A DNA stretch of 64,000 nucleotides from Pontibacter silvestris (GTDB taxonomy: Bacteria; Bacteroidota; Bacteroidia; Cytophagales; Hymenobacteraceae): NCBI RefSeq assembly GCF_020907275.1, contig NZ_JAJJWI010000002.1, positions 85,432 to 149,431 of the forward strand, given 5' to 3'. The notes below the pieces were generated by a model. The model was not told the DNA's origin, searched no databases, and saw nothing but the letters and a program-made list of their open reading frames with translations. Position numbers and translations under genes: made by a program. Each line of letters begins with the position of its first letter. Position 1 is the stretch's first letter. Below, piece by piece: positions 1 to 9,536 of this stretch.

Positions 1-2
1 GT

Positions 3-1535
3 GTGTGGAAAGACCTGACAGATAACGTAAACACCATGGCCACAAACCTGACAACGCAGGTGCGGGGTATTGTAAAAGTAGTAACGGCTGTATCGAAAGG
101 AGACCTGACACAAAAACTTACTCTTGATGCAAAAGGAGAAGTGGCTGAACTGGCCGAAACGATAAATACCATGGTAATCGACCTGAACAGACTTGCCGGT
201 GAGGTTAGCCGTGTGGCCAGAGTAGCTGGTGTGGAAGGTAAGCTGACAGAACGAGCCACTTTACAAGGTGTTGGCGGTAGCTGGAAAGAATTGGTTGACA
301 CTCTTAACGACTTGCTGGAATCTATTGTAACGCCGGTGCTGGAAGTTTCTCGTGTGGTTCGCTCTATTTCAGAGGGTGATCTGACGCAGAAAGTAGAAAT
401 ACAGACAGCAGGTGACATTCTTGATATGTCTAACGCACTGAATTTAGCGGTAGATAACCTGAACACACTCTTAGGTGAAATCAACGATTCTTCACTGGTT
501 GTTGGAAGTTCATCTGAAGAAATGGCTGCCAAAGGGTTGGAGATGAATAAGGTGACACTGGATGTGGCCCTTGCTATGCAACAGATGGCAGAAGGTGCCC
601 AAAACCAGGCACTCAAAACAGATCAGGCTTTCAAGTTGATTGAAGAGATCATGAAAGCTACCAAAGAAACGGCAAACCGTGCTGAGGTGGTAAACAAATC
701 TGCAAAAGTTGGAGAGGAAACATCGCAGCATGGTCTGAAAACAGTGGCGGAAGTGGTGAAGAACATGGAAGAAATTTCCAGTTCAGCGGCGCTTACAGCT
801 AAAACAATCGAAGTATTAAGTACACGCTCACAAGAGATTTCAAAGTCTCTTGGTGTGATAACGGATATTGCTTCACAAACAAACCTGCTTGCCCTGAACG
901 CTGCTATTGAGGCAGCTCGTGCCGGGGAGGCCGGTCGTGGTTTCGCGGTGGTTGCCGAAGAGATCAGGAAGCTTGCGGAAGGTTCACGAAAATCAGCCAG
1001 TGAAATTGCTACGCTGGTAGATGACGTGAAAAAAGATACCGCCTCTGCTGCTACAGCCATTTCAACCATGGAAGGCCGTGTATTAAAAGGTAAGAATGCT
1101 ACTTTTGAGGCTTCCGGAGCCTTTAAAAACATTGCGGCTTCCAGTGGCGAAACACTTCGTACGGCGCAGGATATCCTAACCGCAACGGAAGTGCAGAAAT
1201 CCTCTATCGGTGACGTGGTGAAATATGTGGAAGAAGTGGTTGCTATTGCAGAACAGACTGCCTCTGGAACACAGCAGGTAGCGAGTACAGCGAAGCAGCT
1301 TTCAGGTTCCATGCAGGAACTTACATCTTCGTCTCAGAACCTGAACGACATTGCAGCTGATCTGCAGATAAGTATTTCTGCCTTCAAATTGATAGACGGT
1401 AACTTAGTGTTTAGCAATAATGGCAAAAATCGCAGGTTAGCATCTTTCCCTACAAATAATATCAAACCTCCTGTAGGAAACAGAAGGCCAGCCACGGGTA
1501 ACTCATCCTCTGATAAAGCTAGAAGAGGTGAGTGA
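3..1535 (+). CDS. methyl-accepting chemotaxis protein with tandem HAMP domains (5' partial)
   Basis: Chemoreceptor-type signal transducer. The visible 510 residues hold at least two HAMP-like modules (about 18-62 and 108-155, each with a GDLTQK signature) and a more divergent repeat between them. A long helical signalling domain follows, whose hairpin tip (about 286-325, around [20 protein letters not shown] and [13 protein letters not shown]) is the conserved CheA/CheW contact region. No membrane segment is visible. The reading frame is open to the left edge and the GTG at base 3 is only the first possible start in view, so the gene very probably begins upstream. The tail (last 40 residues) is polar and rich in Asn, Pro and Arg. 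It is followed 23 bp later by cheW, so it should feed the CheW-CheA complex encoded next door. The receptor identity is secure from the hairpin; the ligand is unknown. Confidence 0.93.
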   Translation: MWKDLTDNVNTMATNLTTQVRGIVKVVTAVSKGDLTQKLTLDAKGEVAELAETINTMVIDLNRLAGEVSRVARVAGVEGKLTERATLQGVGGSWKELVDTLNDLLESIVTPVLEVSRVVRSISEGDLTQKVEIQTAGDILDMSNALNLAVDNLNTLLGEINDSSLVVGSSSEEMAAKGLEMNKVTLDVALAMQQMAEGAQNQALKTDQAFKLIEEIMKATKETANRAEVVNKSAKVGEETSQHGLKTVAEVVKNMEEISSSAALTAKTIEVLSTRSQEISKSLGVITDIASQTNLLALNAAIEAARAGEAGRGFAVVAEEIRKLAEGSRKSASEIATLVDDVKKDTASAATAISTMEGRVLKGKNATFEASGAFKNIAASSGETLRTAQDILTATEVQKSSIGDVVKYVEEVVAIAEQTASGTQQVASTAKQLSGSMQELTSSSQNLNDIAADLQISISAFKLIDGNLVFSNNGKNRRLASFPTNNIKPPVGNRRPATGNSSSDKARRGE

Positions 1536-1558
1536 TAATCTAACGGAAAGGAAACTTC

Positions 1559-2155
1559 ATGAAAAAGAAGAGTGACAAAAGTAACGGGGGAGTAAGTGAA
1601 GAGGTCGTAGAGCAGAGGGAAGCCGAGCAGCAAGCCAATGGAAAAGACAGTGATGCTGCAAAACCGTATCAACCTGAGGCAATGGTGCACCTGATCGTTT
1701 TTAAATTAGGTGAAGAAAGTTATGGAATCAGGATTGAGCAGGTAAAGGAGGTTACTGTTACCCCGTCTGTTACACGTATGCCGCGCACGCCGAAGTTTAT
1801 TAAAGGTGTAGCTAACATCAGGGGAGATATTATTGCTGTAATGGACCTGGAGCAGCGCTTTGGGATTCGGCCTGCAGCAATGGTTACAACACCACCTGGT
1901 ACTTTAACAAAGGATATTTCATATACGCTGGTAATTGAGGCGAAAGATTATAGTATAGGTGTAGTAGTAAAGGAGGTGCCGCAGTCATTGAACCTTTCTG
2001 TGTCTAAAATAGATAAAGCACCGTCTTTCCTGCAGGACACCACCATTAGTGAAAATTATATAGAGGGTATAGCCAAAGTAGACTCTCGCTTAATCATTGT
2101 GCTGGACATGTTCAAGATACTGTCTGCAGAAGAGATAAAGGCACTACCAAAGTAG
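1559..2155 (+). CDS. cheW: chemotaxis coupling protein CheW
   Basis: Adaptor that links chemoreceptors to the histidine kinase CheA in the cytoplasm. The 198-residue protein has a CheW-like fold from about residue 43 (HLIVFKLGEESYGIRIEQVK) with the typical RMPRTPKFIKGVANIRGDI segment, and a charged, low-complexity N-terminal extension of some 40 residues that ordinary 150-170 aa CheW proteins lack. A purine-rich ribosome binding site (ggaaaggaaac) precedes the ATG. It lies 23 bp after the receptor gene and 49 bp before cheY, so these genes probably share a transcript. Confidence 0.93.
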   Translation: MKKKSDKSNGGVSEEVVEQREAEQQANGKDSDAAKPYQPEAMVHLIVFKLGEESYGIRIEQVKEVTVTPSVTRMPRTPKFIKGVANIRGDIIAVMDLEQRFGIRPAAMVTTPPGTLTKDISYTLVIEAKDYSIGVVVKEVPQSLNLSVSKIDKAPSFLQDTTISENYIEGIAKVDSRLIIVLDMFKILSAEEIKALPK

Positions 2156-2204
2156 TAAATCAACAAGGCTGAAGTTTAGAACATTATACGAAGCAGTACA
2201 TAGA

Positions 2205-2567
2205 ATGAAAAGAATATTGATTGTAGATGATTCTTTCTACATGCGCACCATGTTAAAAAACATGTTGACCGATGCCGGTTATGAAGTTGTCGGTGAGGCT
2301 CCGAACGGGCAAACAGCCCTGGAACTTGCAAAAGAAACCAATCCTGATCTTATAACACTTGATGTGATTCTTCCGGATAACACTGGCCTGGATGTACTGA
2401 AAGGCATTAAGGCTGATCAGCCTGATATGAAGGTGATAATTGTGAGTGCTGTAGGGCAGGAAGTTATTGTAAACGAAGCCCTGGAGTTTGGTGCGCTCTC
2501 ATATATAGTAAAGCCTTTTTCAGAAGAAAAGGTGTTAGAGGTTGTTAGTCAGGCTCTGGCAGAATAG
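2205..2567 (+). CDS. cheY: CheY-type single-domain response regulator
   Basis: Receiver-only response regulator of 120 residues, expected to be phosphorylated by the CheA encoded downstream. All receiver landmarks are present: acidic pair D8-D9, phospho-acceptor D53 (TLDVILPD), S81 at the Thr/Ser switch position and K103 in the IVKPF motif. No output domain. It lies between cheW and cheA, as in many compact chemotaxis-like operons. Whether the output is gliding or twitching motility or some other response cannot be told from this window, since no flagellar or pilus gene is present. Confidence 0.93.
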   Translation: MKRILIVDDSFYMRTMLKNMLTDAGYEVVGEAPNGQTALELAKETNPDLITLDVILPDNTGLDVLKGIKADQPDMKVIIVSAVGQEVIVNEALEFGALSYIVKPFSEEKVLEVVSQALAE

Positions 2568-2751
2568 GTTCGTTTTAGCTGTAAGCTCTGTTGTTTTACA
2601 AGACCAGGTAAAGCACTGAGCCAGGCAAAACGTGTTTGGTCGCTTGCAAAGCAGTATATAGAAGGCAGTACTTATAGGGGAAGCCTAGTTAGACTTCATA
2701 GGATGAGGTATGTAAACAGCGGCTTGAGGTCAGTATAACTGGCGACGTGGC

Positions 2752-4389
2752 ATGAAATCGAGAGAACAGGAATATAAAGAAATATTTATTGCAGAGGCGC
2801 TGGAGTATTTTGATGCGCTGAACAGGCATATTAGCGCACTGGAGAAACAGCCGCAGAATGATCAGCCTTTAGCTGAGATTTTTCGCTTATTGCATAACCT
2901 GAAAGCTAATGCTAAAGCGATTGGCTACCTCCAGATATCGGATGTGTCGCATAAGCTGGAGACGGCTTTTAGCTTAATCCGTAGTAAAGAATTAAGTTTT
3001 AGTGAGGAGGTTGTAACTGTTCTGTTCGATGGCATTGACCTATTGGGGGAATTGATCAGGAACATAGATAATCCTGAATACGGAGAGCCTGACCCGGTAC
3101 TGCTTCGCAACCTGGACATTATCGTAGACAATCTCTCCGACAGTGCCATTGAGTTAACAAAGGTGCAGAAGTATAATACTTCTAAAAACCTCACCCTGTC
3201 AGATCTGATTTATATCCAGATCAAAAAGCTGGACCACATGCTTAACCTGGTAGGAGAGCTGATTATTGACAGGGATAGAATAAACTCAATAAGTCGGGAG
3301 CTGAACCATGATGAGCTAAAAAGTGTAAGCTCGCACCTGTACCGCATCACAGAAGATTTGCAGTACAGTGTAATGGATGCGCGGCTGGTAAGCGTGGGTA
3401 CTCTTTTTAATAAGTTTCCGCGTATAGCAAGAGACGTAGCCTCAGCTGAAAAGAAAGAAATTAACCTGGAACTGGTTGGGCAGGATATTCAGATTGACCG
3501 TAATATTCTGCAGATCATAACAGATTCACTCGTGCACCTGGTGCGGAATTCTGTTTCTCATGGTATTGAGAAGCCGGATGAACGGGAGAAGAAAGGGAAG
3601 TCTCGTATTGGCAGTATTGTGCTGGCAGCCAGGAGTGACCGCGACAATGTCATTATCACCTTATCTGATGATGGGAAAGGCATTGATATGAAACAAGTTA
3701 AGCGTGCGGCTGTAAGCAGGCAGTTAATTACAGAGGATGCTGCAAAAACATTACAGGATTCAGATGTACTTTCTTTTCTTTTCGAGCCAGGTTTTTCACT
3801 GGCCAAAGAAGTAACAGAATACTCTGGAAGAGGCGTAGGCCTGGATGTGGTAAAAAATGCCATAGACTCTATTGGTGGAAGAATTAGTATAGACTCTGCA
3901 AAAAACAAGGGCACGGTTTTTACCTTACAGTTGCCAACATCCATAGCAGTGAAAGGAGCGCTGCTGTTTGAGGTGGATGAAATCTTTTATGCTATACCAT
4001 TGATGCATACAGACCAGGTGGTGGCAATGGATAAAGACGAGCTGCATGAGGTAGGGGATATACTGGTAACAGACATAAAAGGAGAGACCATAACCGTAGT
4101 GTACCTGCACGAACTGCTAAATGCTGATGAAGCTGAAATGCGATTAGGCGATAAAACAAAGCTAAAAGGGCAGGTACAGAATATTATTGTAGTAACTTAC
4201 AACAACAGAAAGCTCGGGCTTATAGTAGATAAACTATATAGGCAGCAGGATATTGTCGTGAAGCCGTTAAGTAAACCATTAGACAATTTAGATCTTTATG
4301 GTGGCGTAACCCTTTTGGGGACTGGTAAAGTTTGCCTTGTGCTGGATGTATCAGCCATTACCCGATATTTTATTAACAACAGAAGATAG
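2752..4389 (+). CDS. cheA: chemotaxis histidine kinase CheA (short form)
   Basis: Autophosphorylating kinase of the chemosensory complex. Domains in order over 545 residues: Hpt/P1 with the phospho-acceptor H48 (FRLLHNLKANAKAIG); a dimerisation segment near 150-240; an HATPase domain with N box (about 258-275, HLVRNSVSHGIEKP), G1 (LSDDGKGID) and G2 (GRGVGLDVV); and a C-terminal CheW-like regulatory domain. Typical CheA proteins are about 650 residues. The P1-to-P3 linker here is too short for a P2 CheY-docking domain, so CheY must be phosphorylated without that tether. It ends 9 bp before the cheC-like gene. The 184-bp gap upstream after cheY holds no gene. Confidence 0.93.
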   Translation: MKSREQEYKEIFIAEALEYFDALNRHISALEKQPQNDQPLAEIFRLLHNLKANAKAIGYLQISDVSHKLETAFSLIRSKELSFSEEVVTVLFDGIDLLGELIRNIDNPEYGEPDPVLLRNLDIIVDNLSDSAIELTKVQKYNTSKNLTLSDLIYIQIKKLDHMLNLVGELIIDRDRINSISRELNHDELKSVSSHLYRITEDLQYSVMDARLVSVGTLFNKFPRIARDVASAEKKEINLELVGQDIQIDRNILQIITDSLVHLVRNSVSHGIEKPDEREKKGKSRIGSIVLAARSDRDNVIITLSDDGKGIDMKQVKRAAVSRQLITEDAAKTLQDSDVLSFLFEPGFSLAKEVTEYSGRGVGLDVVKNAIDSIGGRISIDSAKNKGTVFTLQLPTSIAVKGALLFEVDEIFYAIPLMHTDQVVAMDKDELHEVGDILVTDIKGETITVVYLHELLNADEAEMRLGDKTKLKGQVQNIIVVTYNNRKLGLIVDKLYRQQDIVVKPLSKPLDNLDLYGGVTLLGTGKVCLVLDVSAITRYFINNRR

Positions 4390-4398
4390 GCAGTGGGC

Positions 4399-5073
4399 AT
4401 GGCAGAAGAACTAAATAACTTTAATATCATGATGGACCCTCATGTAACTGAGTTAGAAAGAGACGTAATAAAAGAAATACTGAATATTGGGCTTGCTCGT
4501 GCCGCGGATTCTTTTGCTGCCATTGCAAAAGACAGGGTATTGTTGAAAGTGCCCGATATACAGCTGATTGATGTCAAAGATCTTCTGCTTCTGGTTACCA
4601 AATATGAGCAGACTCATGTTATTATTCAATCAGATATCAAAGGAGATTTTAATGGTGCCACGCTAATGCTTTTCTCTGAAGACCAAGTAGGGCATTTATC
4701 TGAGGTTTGCCTGAACATGATAGAAGTGCAGCGAGGGGAGCTTACAGCCATGCAAGAATCGCTGCTGCTTGAGATCAGCAATATTATTACAGGTGCCATG
4801 GTAACACAACTGGCTAACATTCTGAAGGCCAATATTTATGGCTCGCCGCCTAGAGCACCTAAAAACTACATAGCTGATTCTCTGAAAGATATTCTGGTGC
4901 AGCATCCGCTTTTTCAGCCTTTAGTGTTTACGGTTATTACACAGTTTACTCACAATTCTAAAATTGTCGAATTGCCTCTGCTGTTGTTTTTCGATACATC
5001 CACGTTGCTTAAAGTGGTAGAGATTATCCGCAGCTTTAATTTAGGTGACAGTAATTTTCTGGTAACCGAGTAA
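4399..5073 (+). CDS. CheC-like chemotaxis phosphatase
   Basis: Member of the CheC/CheX/FliY phosphatase family, which dephosphorylates CheY-P. Both family active-site signatures are seen: E26-x-x-N29 (EILNIGLARAADS) and E125-x-x-N128 (EISNIITGAMV), which suggests two working catalytic helices as in CheC. Length is 224 residues from the ATG at 4399. A GTG six bases upstream (4393) is an alternative start only two codons longer. It closes the receptor-cheW-cheY-cheA-cheC gene set and supplies the signal-termination activity; no cheB, cheR or cheD is visible. Function is inferred from motif and context. Confidence 0.82.
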   Translation: MAEELNNFNIMMDPHVTELERDVIKEILNIGLARAADSFAAIAKDRVLLKVPDIQLIDVKDLLLLVTKYEQTHVIIQSDIKGDFNGATLMLFSEDQVGHLSEVCLNMIEVQRGELTAMQESLLLEISNIITGAMVTQLANILKANIYGSPPRAPKNYIADSLKDILVQHPLFQPLVFTVITQFTHNSKIVELPLLLFFDTSTLLKVVEIIRSFNLGDSNFLVTE

Positions 5074-5119
5074 GGGTAAAGGCAGTATGTGTAGCTGAAT
5101 TATAGCTATACTTTCTTAC

Positions 5120-5935
5120 ATGTCTCAAAAAAGACAGAAATTAAGCGGATACGAATTAATAGGCTACTTCTTGATTTTAGCCGGAACCGTAGTGTTAATT
5201 TGGGGAACCGTCAAATTTAACCTGATACGGGAATTGTACCTGAACCCATCAGACAGGGAAGGTGGCGTTTTCGGGGAATATGGTGAGTTTATTGGCGGTA
5301 TAGTCGGTTCATTATGGGCCTTGGCTGGCGTTTTTCTCTTCTTTGCAACACTCACCTACCAAAAGCGCGAATTTGAGCTACAGCGCATTGAGCTGGATAA
5401 GACGCAGCGAATCTTTCAGCAACAGAACTTCTCCACGCTCTTTATCAGCTTTATAGATAAGCACAACGAGATAATTAATTCCCTTACTGCGCACGATATA
5501 CAGAACAGTACCTGGTCAGGCACAAGCTTTTTTGTTTTCTTTCAGGAAAAAGTTCTTTCCTCTTTTGTACAGAAAGTGCGTTCTCTTAAACAGGAGGAAA
5601 AAACGCGGGCTAACCTAGCCTATTATTTTCAGGAGTATTTTACCTATCATTTCAGTTTCTACCAGAGCAGCCTTAGTCCTTATCTGAAGAACCTAAGCGT
5701 GCTTTTCAAGCTCATACAGAAGTACCGGGTAGACACCCACGATGAACACGAATACTACAGCTTTATTACCAAAGCCAGTTTTACCCAACCTGAATTATTC
5801 CTTATATATCATGTCTCAAAATTTAACCTATTGAAAGAGTTTACTACTATAGATAACGCATTTGATATTTTTGAGGAGCTGGTGGAAGAGTATAAAGCAG
5901 AACATATTGTAGAGAAGGAACTAGAGGGGGAATAG
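5120..5935 (+). CDS. membrane protein resembling the putative phage abortive infection (putAbiC) family
   Basis: A 271-residue protein with two N-terminal membrane segments (about 12-33 and 56-78), then a charged, probably coiled-coil stretch (YQKREFELQRIELDKTQRI) and a cytoplasmic domain opening with a pattern like F-x3-FISFIDKHNEIINSL. This two-helix plus coiled-coil plus F...HN..I layout is that of the Pfam group called putative phage abortive infection protein. The match is from memory of the pattern, not a search. It starts 46 bp after the chemotaxis genes and stands alone, with no toxin-antitoxin partner. An anti-phage role is possible but unproven, and it could equally be a housekeeping membrane protein. 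Confidence 0.5.
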   Translation: MSQKRQKLSGYELIGYFLILAGTVVLIWGTVKFNLIRELYLNPSDREGGVFGEYGEFIGGIVGSLWALAGVFLFFATLTYQKREFELQRIELDKTQRIFQQQNFSTLFISFIDKHNEIINSLTAHDIQNSTWSGTSFFVFFQEKVLSSFVQKVRSLKQEEKTRANLAYYFQEYFTYHFSFYQSSLSPYLKNLSVLFKLIQKYRVDTHDEHEYYSFITKASFTQPELFLIYHVSKFNLLKEFTTIDNAFDIFEELVEEYKAEHIVEKELEGE

Positions 5936-6109
5936 GTGCAGTGATTTACTTTTTGCTCTAAGGCTGAACAGCTATTACTTAAATAATAATATAATTAACA
6001 TATTGCGTACCAGAGGAGTATATAGAGGAGGTGCTGTGTTAATTTGATTATAGCGCTATATTTTGTTTTTTTGCTGTCTTATTAGTTTTAAACCTTCTAT
6101 TCCCCGTTG

Positions 6110-7402
6110 ATGAACGCCTTAGGAAGACACATTTTAGTTGAATTTTACGATTGCTCTCCTGAGCTTATGAACGACGTCGTTCATATTGAAAACAGTATGG
6201 TAGCCGCTGCCGAAACTGCAGGAGCAACTGTTATAAACAGTACTTTTCACCACTTCTCACCCTATGGTGTTTCCGGAGTTGTTGTGATTCAGGAAAGCCA
6301 CCTTGCTATACATACCTGGCCGGAATATGGTTATGCAGCTGTAGACCTGTTTACTTGCGGCGATTCAGTTGACCCGTGGGTGTCTTACAAGTTTTTAAAA
6401 GAGGCGTTTAAAGCAGGACATGGTTCATCTATGGAGTGCCGTCGCGGACAGCTTGACCTGTTGAAACGTAATGATTTCAATATTGAAAACATGCGCGATG
6501 TATCGCCTAAGCCACCGGAAGTAGAAGGTGCTATTACGCGTGATGTGTGGTTTACGGAGCGTGATGAAAATATAGCTCTGTCTCTTAAACACTCGGGAAA
6601 TCAGCTATATAAAAAAGACTCTCCTTTCCAGCGGGTAGAAATTTACGAAACACTGGCTTACGGTAATATGCTGACGCTGGATGGCATGGTTATGTGTACA
6701 CAAAAAGATGAGTATGTGTACCATGAAATGATTACGCATGTGCCTATGTTCAGCCATCCTCAGGCAAAACGAGCTTTGGTAATTGGAGGTGGAGATGGCG
6801 GTACAGTTCGAGAACTGCTGCGCCATGAGCAGTTAGAAGAAGTAACTTTAGTGGAAATTGACGAGCTTGTAATTGAAGCCTGTAAGCAGTACCTCCCGGA
6901 AACAGCAGTTGCTTTTGACAACCCTCGCTTAAATCTTTTGGTGGCAGATGGCATTAAGTACATCAACGAATGTGCTGACGGGCAGTATGATTTAATCATC
7001 ATAGACTCTGCCGATCCGGTTGGTCCCGGAGAGGGTTTATTTACAGCAGAGTTTTATCAGCAGGTGTACCGTTGCCTTACGCCAGACGGCGTAATGATTA
7101 CGCAAAGTGAATCTCCACGCTTTAATAGCGGTGTGTTTGTTGAGATTTATGATACTTATAAGCAGATATTCGGACAGGATAAAGTACACTGCTACCTTGC
7201 TGCCATTCCTACCTATCCTACAGGCACCTGGAGTTTTTCTTATTCTTCTAAAGGAGAATCTCATCCGCTGAAATTTAACCGTGAGGCAGCAGCAGAATTC
7301 TCGGTAGCTAAAGGGCTTAAATACTACAATGAAGAAATTCATACGGCCGCTTTTGCATTGCCAAACTTTGTAAAAGGACTACTTAAAACGAATCAAAAAT
7401 AA
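6110..7402 (+). CDS. fused S-adenosylmethionine decarboxylase / spermidine synthase
   Basis: Two consecutive enzymes of spermidine synthesis in one 430-residue chain. Residues 1-120 are a class 1B (SpeH-type) AdoMet decarboxylase, including the self-cleavage site E62-S63 ([12 protein letters not shown]) where Ser63 becomes the pyruvoyl cofactor, plus H68 and C83. Residues 140-430 are an aminopropyltransferase (SpeE) with the AdoMet-type glycine motif [13 protein letters not shown] and the [15 protein letters not shown] segment. The ATG at 6110 is preferred to the TTG one codon earlier because it places Ser63, His68 and Cys83 exactly at the numbering known for the Thermotoga enzyme. Self-processing would separate a short beta chain from an alpha chain still carrying the synthase. 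The agmatinase-family gene follows 21 bp later. Confidence 0.92.
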   Translation: MNALGRHILVEFYDCSPELMNDVVHIENSMVAAAETAGATVINSTFHHFSPYGVSGVVVIQESHLAIHTWPEYGYAAVDLFTCGDSVDPWVSYKFLKEAFKAGHGSSMECRRGQLDLLKRNDFNIENMRDVSPKPPEVEGAITRDVWFTERDENIALSLKHSGNQLYKKDSPFQRVEIYETLAYGNMLTLDGMVMCTQKDEYVYHEMITHVPMFSHPQAKRALVIGGGDGGTVRELLRHEQLEEVTLVEIDELVIEACKQYLPETAVAFDNPRLNLLVADGIKYINECADGQYDLIIIDSADPVGPGEGLFTAEFYQQVYRCLTPDGVMITQSESPRFNSGVFVEIYDTYKQIFGQDKVHCYLAAIPTYPTGTWSFSYSSKGESHPLKFNREAAAEFSVAKGLKYYNEEIHTAAFALPNFVKGLLKTNQK

Positions 7403-7423
7403 TTAGTCTCCGCTACTTTATAC

Positions 7424-8494
7424 ATGAATAATAAAGAACAAAAAATTGCCGGCTTTGATCCTAATGGAGTAGGTGATGTGAGTGGAGGCCTTTTTGGCCT
7501 GCCCTTTAATGTAGATGAAGCAGAAGTTGTCATTGTACCGGTTCCGTGGGAAGTAACGGTGTCTTATAGCGCTGGTACGGCACAGGGACCAAGAGCAGTT
7601 AAAGATGCTTCGCCGCAACTCGACCTTTTTGACCCCAACATTAAAGATGCCTGGAAGCTGGGCCTTGCTATGGAGGAAATTCCTTATGTGTGGGAGAATG
7701 CAAGCGAGGAGCTGCGAAAAAAAGCAGAGGAATATATTACATGGCTGGAAGCAGGAAGCCCGGAGCATGATAAAGCAAAGTTTGAGTCCCTGGCTACAGA
7801 AGTTACTACAAAAGGAGAGGAGTTGCTACAATGGCTGAAGCAAAAAGCTCTAACCTTAATGGAAAAAGGGAAACTGGTTGGTGTGTTGGGCGGAGATCAT
7901 AGTACACCGCTTGGACTGATGCATGCGCTAGCTGAGAAGCACGAGGAGTATGGTATACTTCAGGTAGATGCGCATGCAGATTTACGCAATGCCTATGAGG
8001 GCTTCGAGTATTCACATGCTTCGATCATGTATAATGCCCTAAAGCTACCTCAGGTAAAGAAGCTGGTACAAGTAGGCATCAGAGATTTAGCTGAGTCAGA
8101 AGCAGAAATGGCTGATCAGTCTAACGGCAGAATAACAGTGTTTTATGATGCTGTGCTTAAAGAAAACATGTATGAAGGCGACAGCTGGAAAAAACAGTGC
8201 AAAAAGATTATTGCTCAGTTGCCGCAGAAGGTTTACATCAGCTTCGACATAGATGGGCTTGATCCAAAATTATGTCCCGCAACTGGTACACCAGTACCTG
8301 GAGGGTTAGAATTTGAGCAAGCAGTTTACCTGATCAAGCAACTGGTAAAATCTGGCCGTGAGATTGTAGGCTTTGACCTATGTGAAGTTGCTCCTGGCGA
8401 CAGCGAGTGGAACGGAAATGTGGGAGCCCGTATGCTTTATAAGCTTTGTAACTGGATGGCAGTATCACAGAAGCGCTTAGAAGCTCAGTTTTAA
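7424..8494 (+). CDS. agmatinase / arginase-family ureohydrolase
   Basis: Dimanganese ureohydrolase of 356 residues. Metal-binding motifs are complete: GGDHS (156-160), DAHADLR (182-188) and SFDIDGLDP (273-281), plus the PVPGGLEF segment and a late GFDLCEVAP. Family members hydrolyse agmatine, arginine, guanidinobutyrate or formiminoglutamate. The position 21 bp behind the spermidine-synthesis fusion favours agmatinase, which would supply putrescine to the synthase domain. An insertion of about 40 residues near 90-135 is longer than in E. coli SpeB. No arginine decarboxylase is in the window. The pair ends at the hairpin at 8528-8550. Confidence 0.83.
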   Translation: MNNKEQKIAGFDPNGVGDVSGGLFGLPFNVDEAEVVIVPVPWEVTVSYSAGTAQGPRAVKDASPQLDLFDPNIKDAWKLGLAMEEIPYVWENASEELRKKAEEYITWLEAGSPEHDKAKFESLATEVTTKGEELLQWLKQKALTLMEKGKLVGVLGGDHSTPLGLMHALAEKHEEYGILQVDAHADLRNAYEGFEYSHASIMYNALKLPQVKKLVQVGIRDLAESEAEMADQSNGRITVFYDAVLKENMYEGDSWKKQCKKIIAQLPQKVYISFDIDGLDPKLCPATGTPVPGGLEFEQAVYLIKQLVKSGREIVGFDLCEVAPGDSEWNGNVGARMLYKLCNWMAVSQKRLEAQF

Positions 8495-8527
8495 GAAGTT
8501 CAATAGCTTTAGTTAAGATATTGAAAA

Positions 8528-8561
8528 CCCTACAGATGATTTCTGTAGGGCTTTCTTTTTT
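8528..8561 (+). terminator. Rho-independent terminator after the polyamine genes
   Basis: Perfect 9-bp stem (CCCTACAGA / TCTGTAGGG) with a 5-base loop followed by a T-rich run (ctttctttttt), 33 bp after the ureohydrolase stop codon. Confidence 0.88.
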
Positions 8562-8611
8562 ATAAAAAGTGGTTCATTGCCTGTTAATTTGTTAAGGTTC
8601 TTCTTAAATCA

Positions 8612-9536
8612 ACGTGAGCTCGGGATTTAGACATTTATTCTGGCGGGCTTAAAGCTGCATGTCTGGTCCAGAAAGGTGTAGGCGGTCAGCCCTGAGAAGA
8701 TCTGCGCCAAGGCGTTGAGCGGATTTCGGTCGCGTATGTGGTCGATGTCGCAAACCGTCATCAAAATATCATTGACCGCCTCAATGCTGCCGCGTCTGAG
8801 CATGTTCTTCATGTTGCGCCGCACTTTGGTGACCAGGTGCAGGCCTTTTTCCAGCAGCTCCTTCATCAGGGAAGTGAGGTAGCCCTTGTCGCCGTAGCAC
8901 TTGCCCTTCAGGCCCTTGAGCAGGAAGGAGAGCACCTTCGGGTTGTTGTCAGCCACATGGGCCGGTGTGACCAGGAAGCGCACCAGCTGGCCACGTCCCC
9001 AAAGACGCTGTGGGAGTGGATGCGGCGGTTGTTACAGACGGGCAGCTTCTTGGAGTCGATGTAGTAACGGCCGCCTCTCTGGGAGCGGCCCGCCCGGTAG
9101 TGGGCCAGCAGGAAAGCATGCAGCAGCGTCTGCTTGGCCAGCTCCAGGAAGTGCGTGTACGAGACGGCACGGGGGAAGTAGCTTCTCATCTCCCCCAGAA
9201 CCAGGCGCTCATAGTAGTACTGAAAGCACTTGAAGCCCGACAGATGGTAAAGGGTAAGGATAGTCAAGACCTCGCTGTCACTTAAGCCAGGCTTGCGGCC
9301 AGCCAGGTGGCGCGGCTCGAGCCCCTCTGGCAACGGATGGGTAGTAAAGTGCTCTTTCAACTGAAGGCAGAAATCATCGATTTCGCAGAACACTTCCACG
9401 ACTTTGGCAGTATTTATGATAAAGTACATAAGGCTAAGGAGTTAGGTGAAACATTGGATATTATTTCTACCCGCTCCTTAGCCTTATTGTTTGTGTAAAA
9501 TTATGATTTGAAATAGGTTAATTCCCGAGTCCACGT
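8612..9536 (-). mobile_element. IS982-family insertion sequence, degenerate, with terminal repeats and 7-bp target duplication
   Basis: A 925-bp element bounded by 18-bp imperfect terminal inverted repeats (8612-8629 and 9519-9536; 15 of 18 match, core CTCGGGA). It is flanked by a 7-bp direct repeat TAAATCA at 8605-8611 and 9537-9543, which marks the original insertion. The interior is visibly GC-rich compared with the AT-leaning surroundings, consistent with arrival from a different genomic background. It carries one transposase gene, broken as described separately. It sits between the ureohydrolase terminator and the holin-like gene and disrupts no recognisable gene. Confidence 0.88.
8627..9429 (-). 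pseudogene. IS982-family transposase, frameshifted by an internal deletion
   Basis: The N-terminal part (from ATG 9429, MYFIINTAKVVEVFCEIDDF...) and the C-terminal part (ending at 8627) match the two halves of an IS982-type DDE transposase but lie in different frames. The first catalytic Asp is in YYIDSKKLPVC, the second in CYGDKGYL, and a SIEAVND segment holds the likely Glu. Around 8975-8985 the frame jumps from SVFGDVA directly to QLVRFLVTPAHVADNNPKV. The intervening stretch expected in the family (the RGKSS...GFKLHL region, roughly 25-30 codons) is missing, and the loss is not a multiple of three. A second, in-frame loss is suggested between RRNMKN and LRRGSIEAVND. The element cannot move by itself. 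Confidence 0.85.

Noticed and set aside
623..1312. 229-codon open frame on the minus strand inside the chemoreceptor gene
   Set aside because: It is the antisense shadow of the Ala/Ser/Glu-rich receptor helix; the plus-strand frame has clear MCP and HAMP motifs.
8738..9285. Several overlapping plus-strand frames across the insertion sequence
   Set aside because: They are antisense to the transposase and exist because the element is GC-rich. They show no recognisable domain, whereas the minus strand spells an IS982 transposase.
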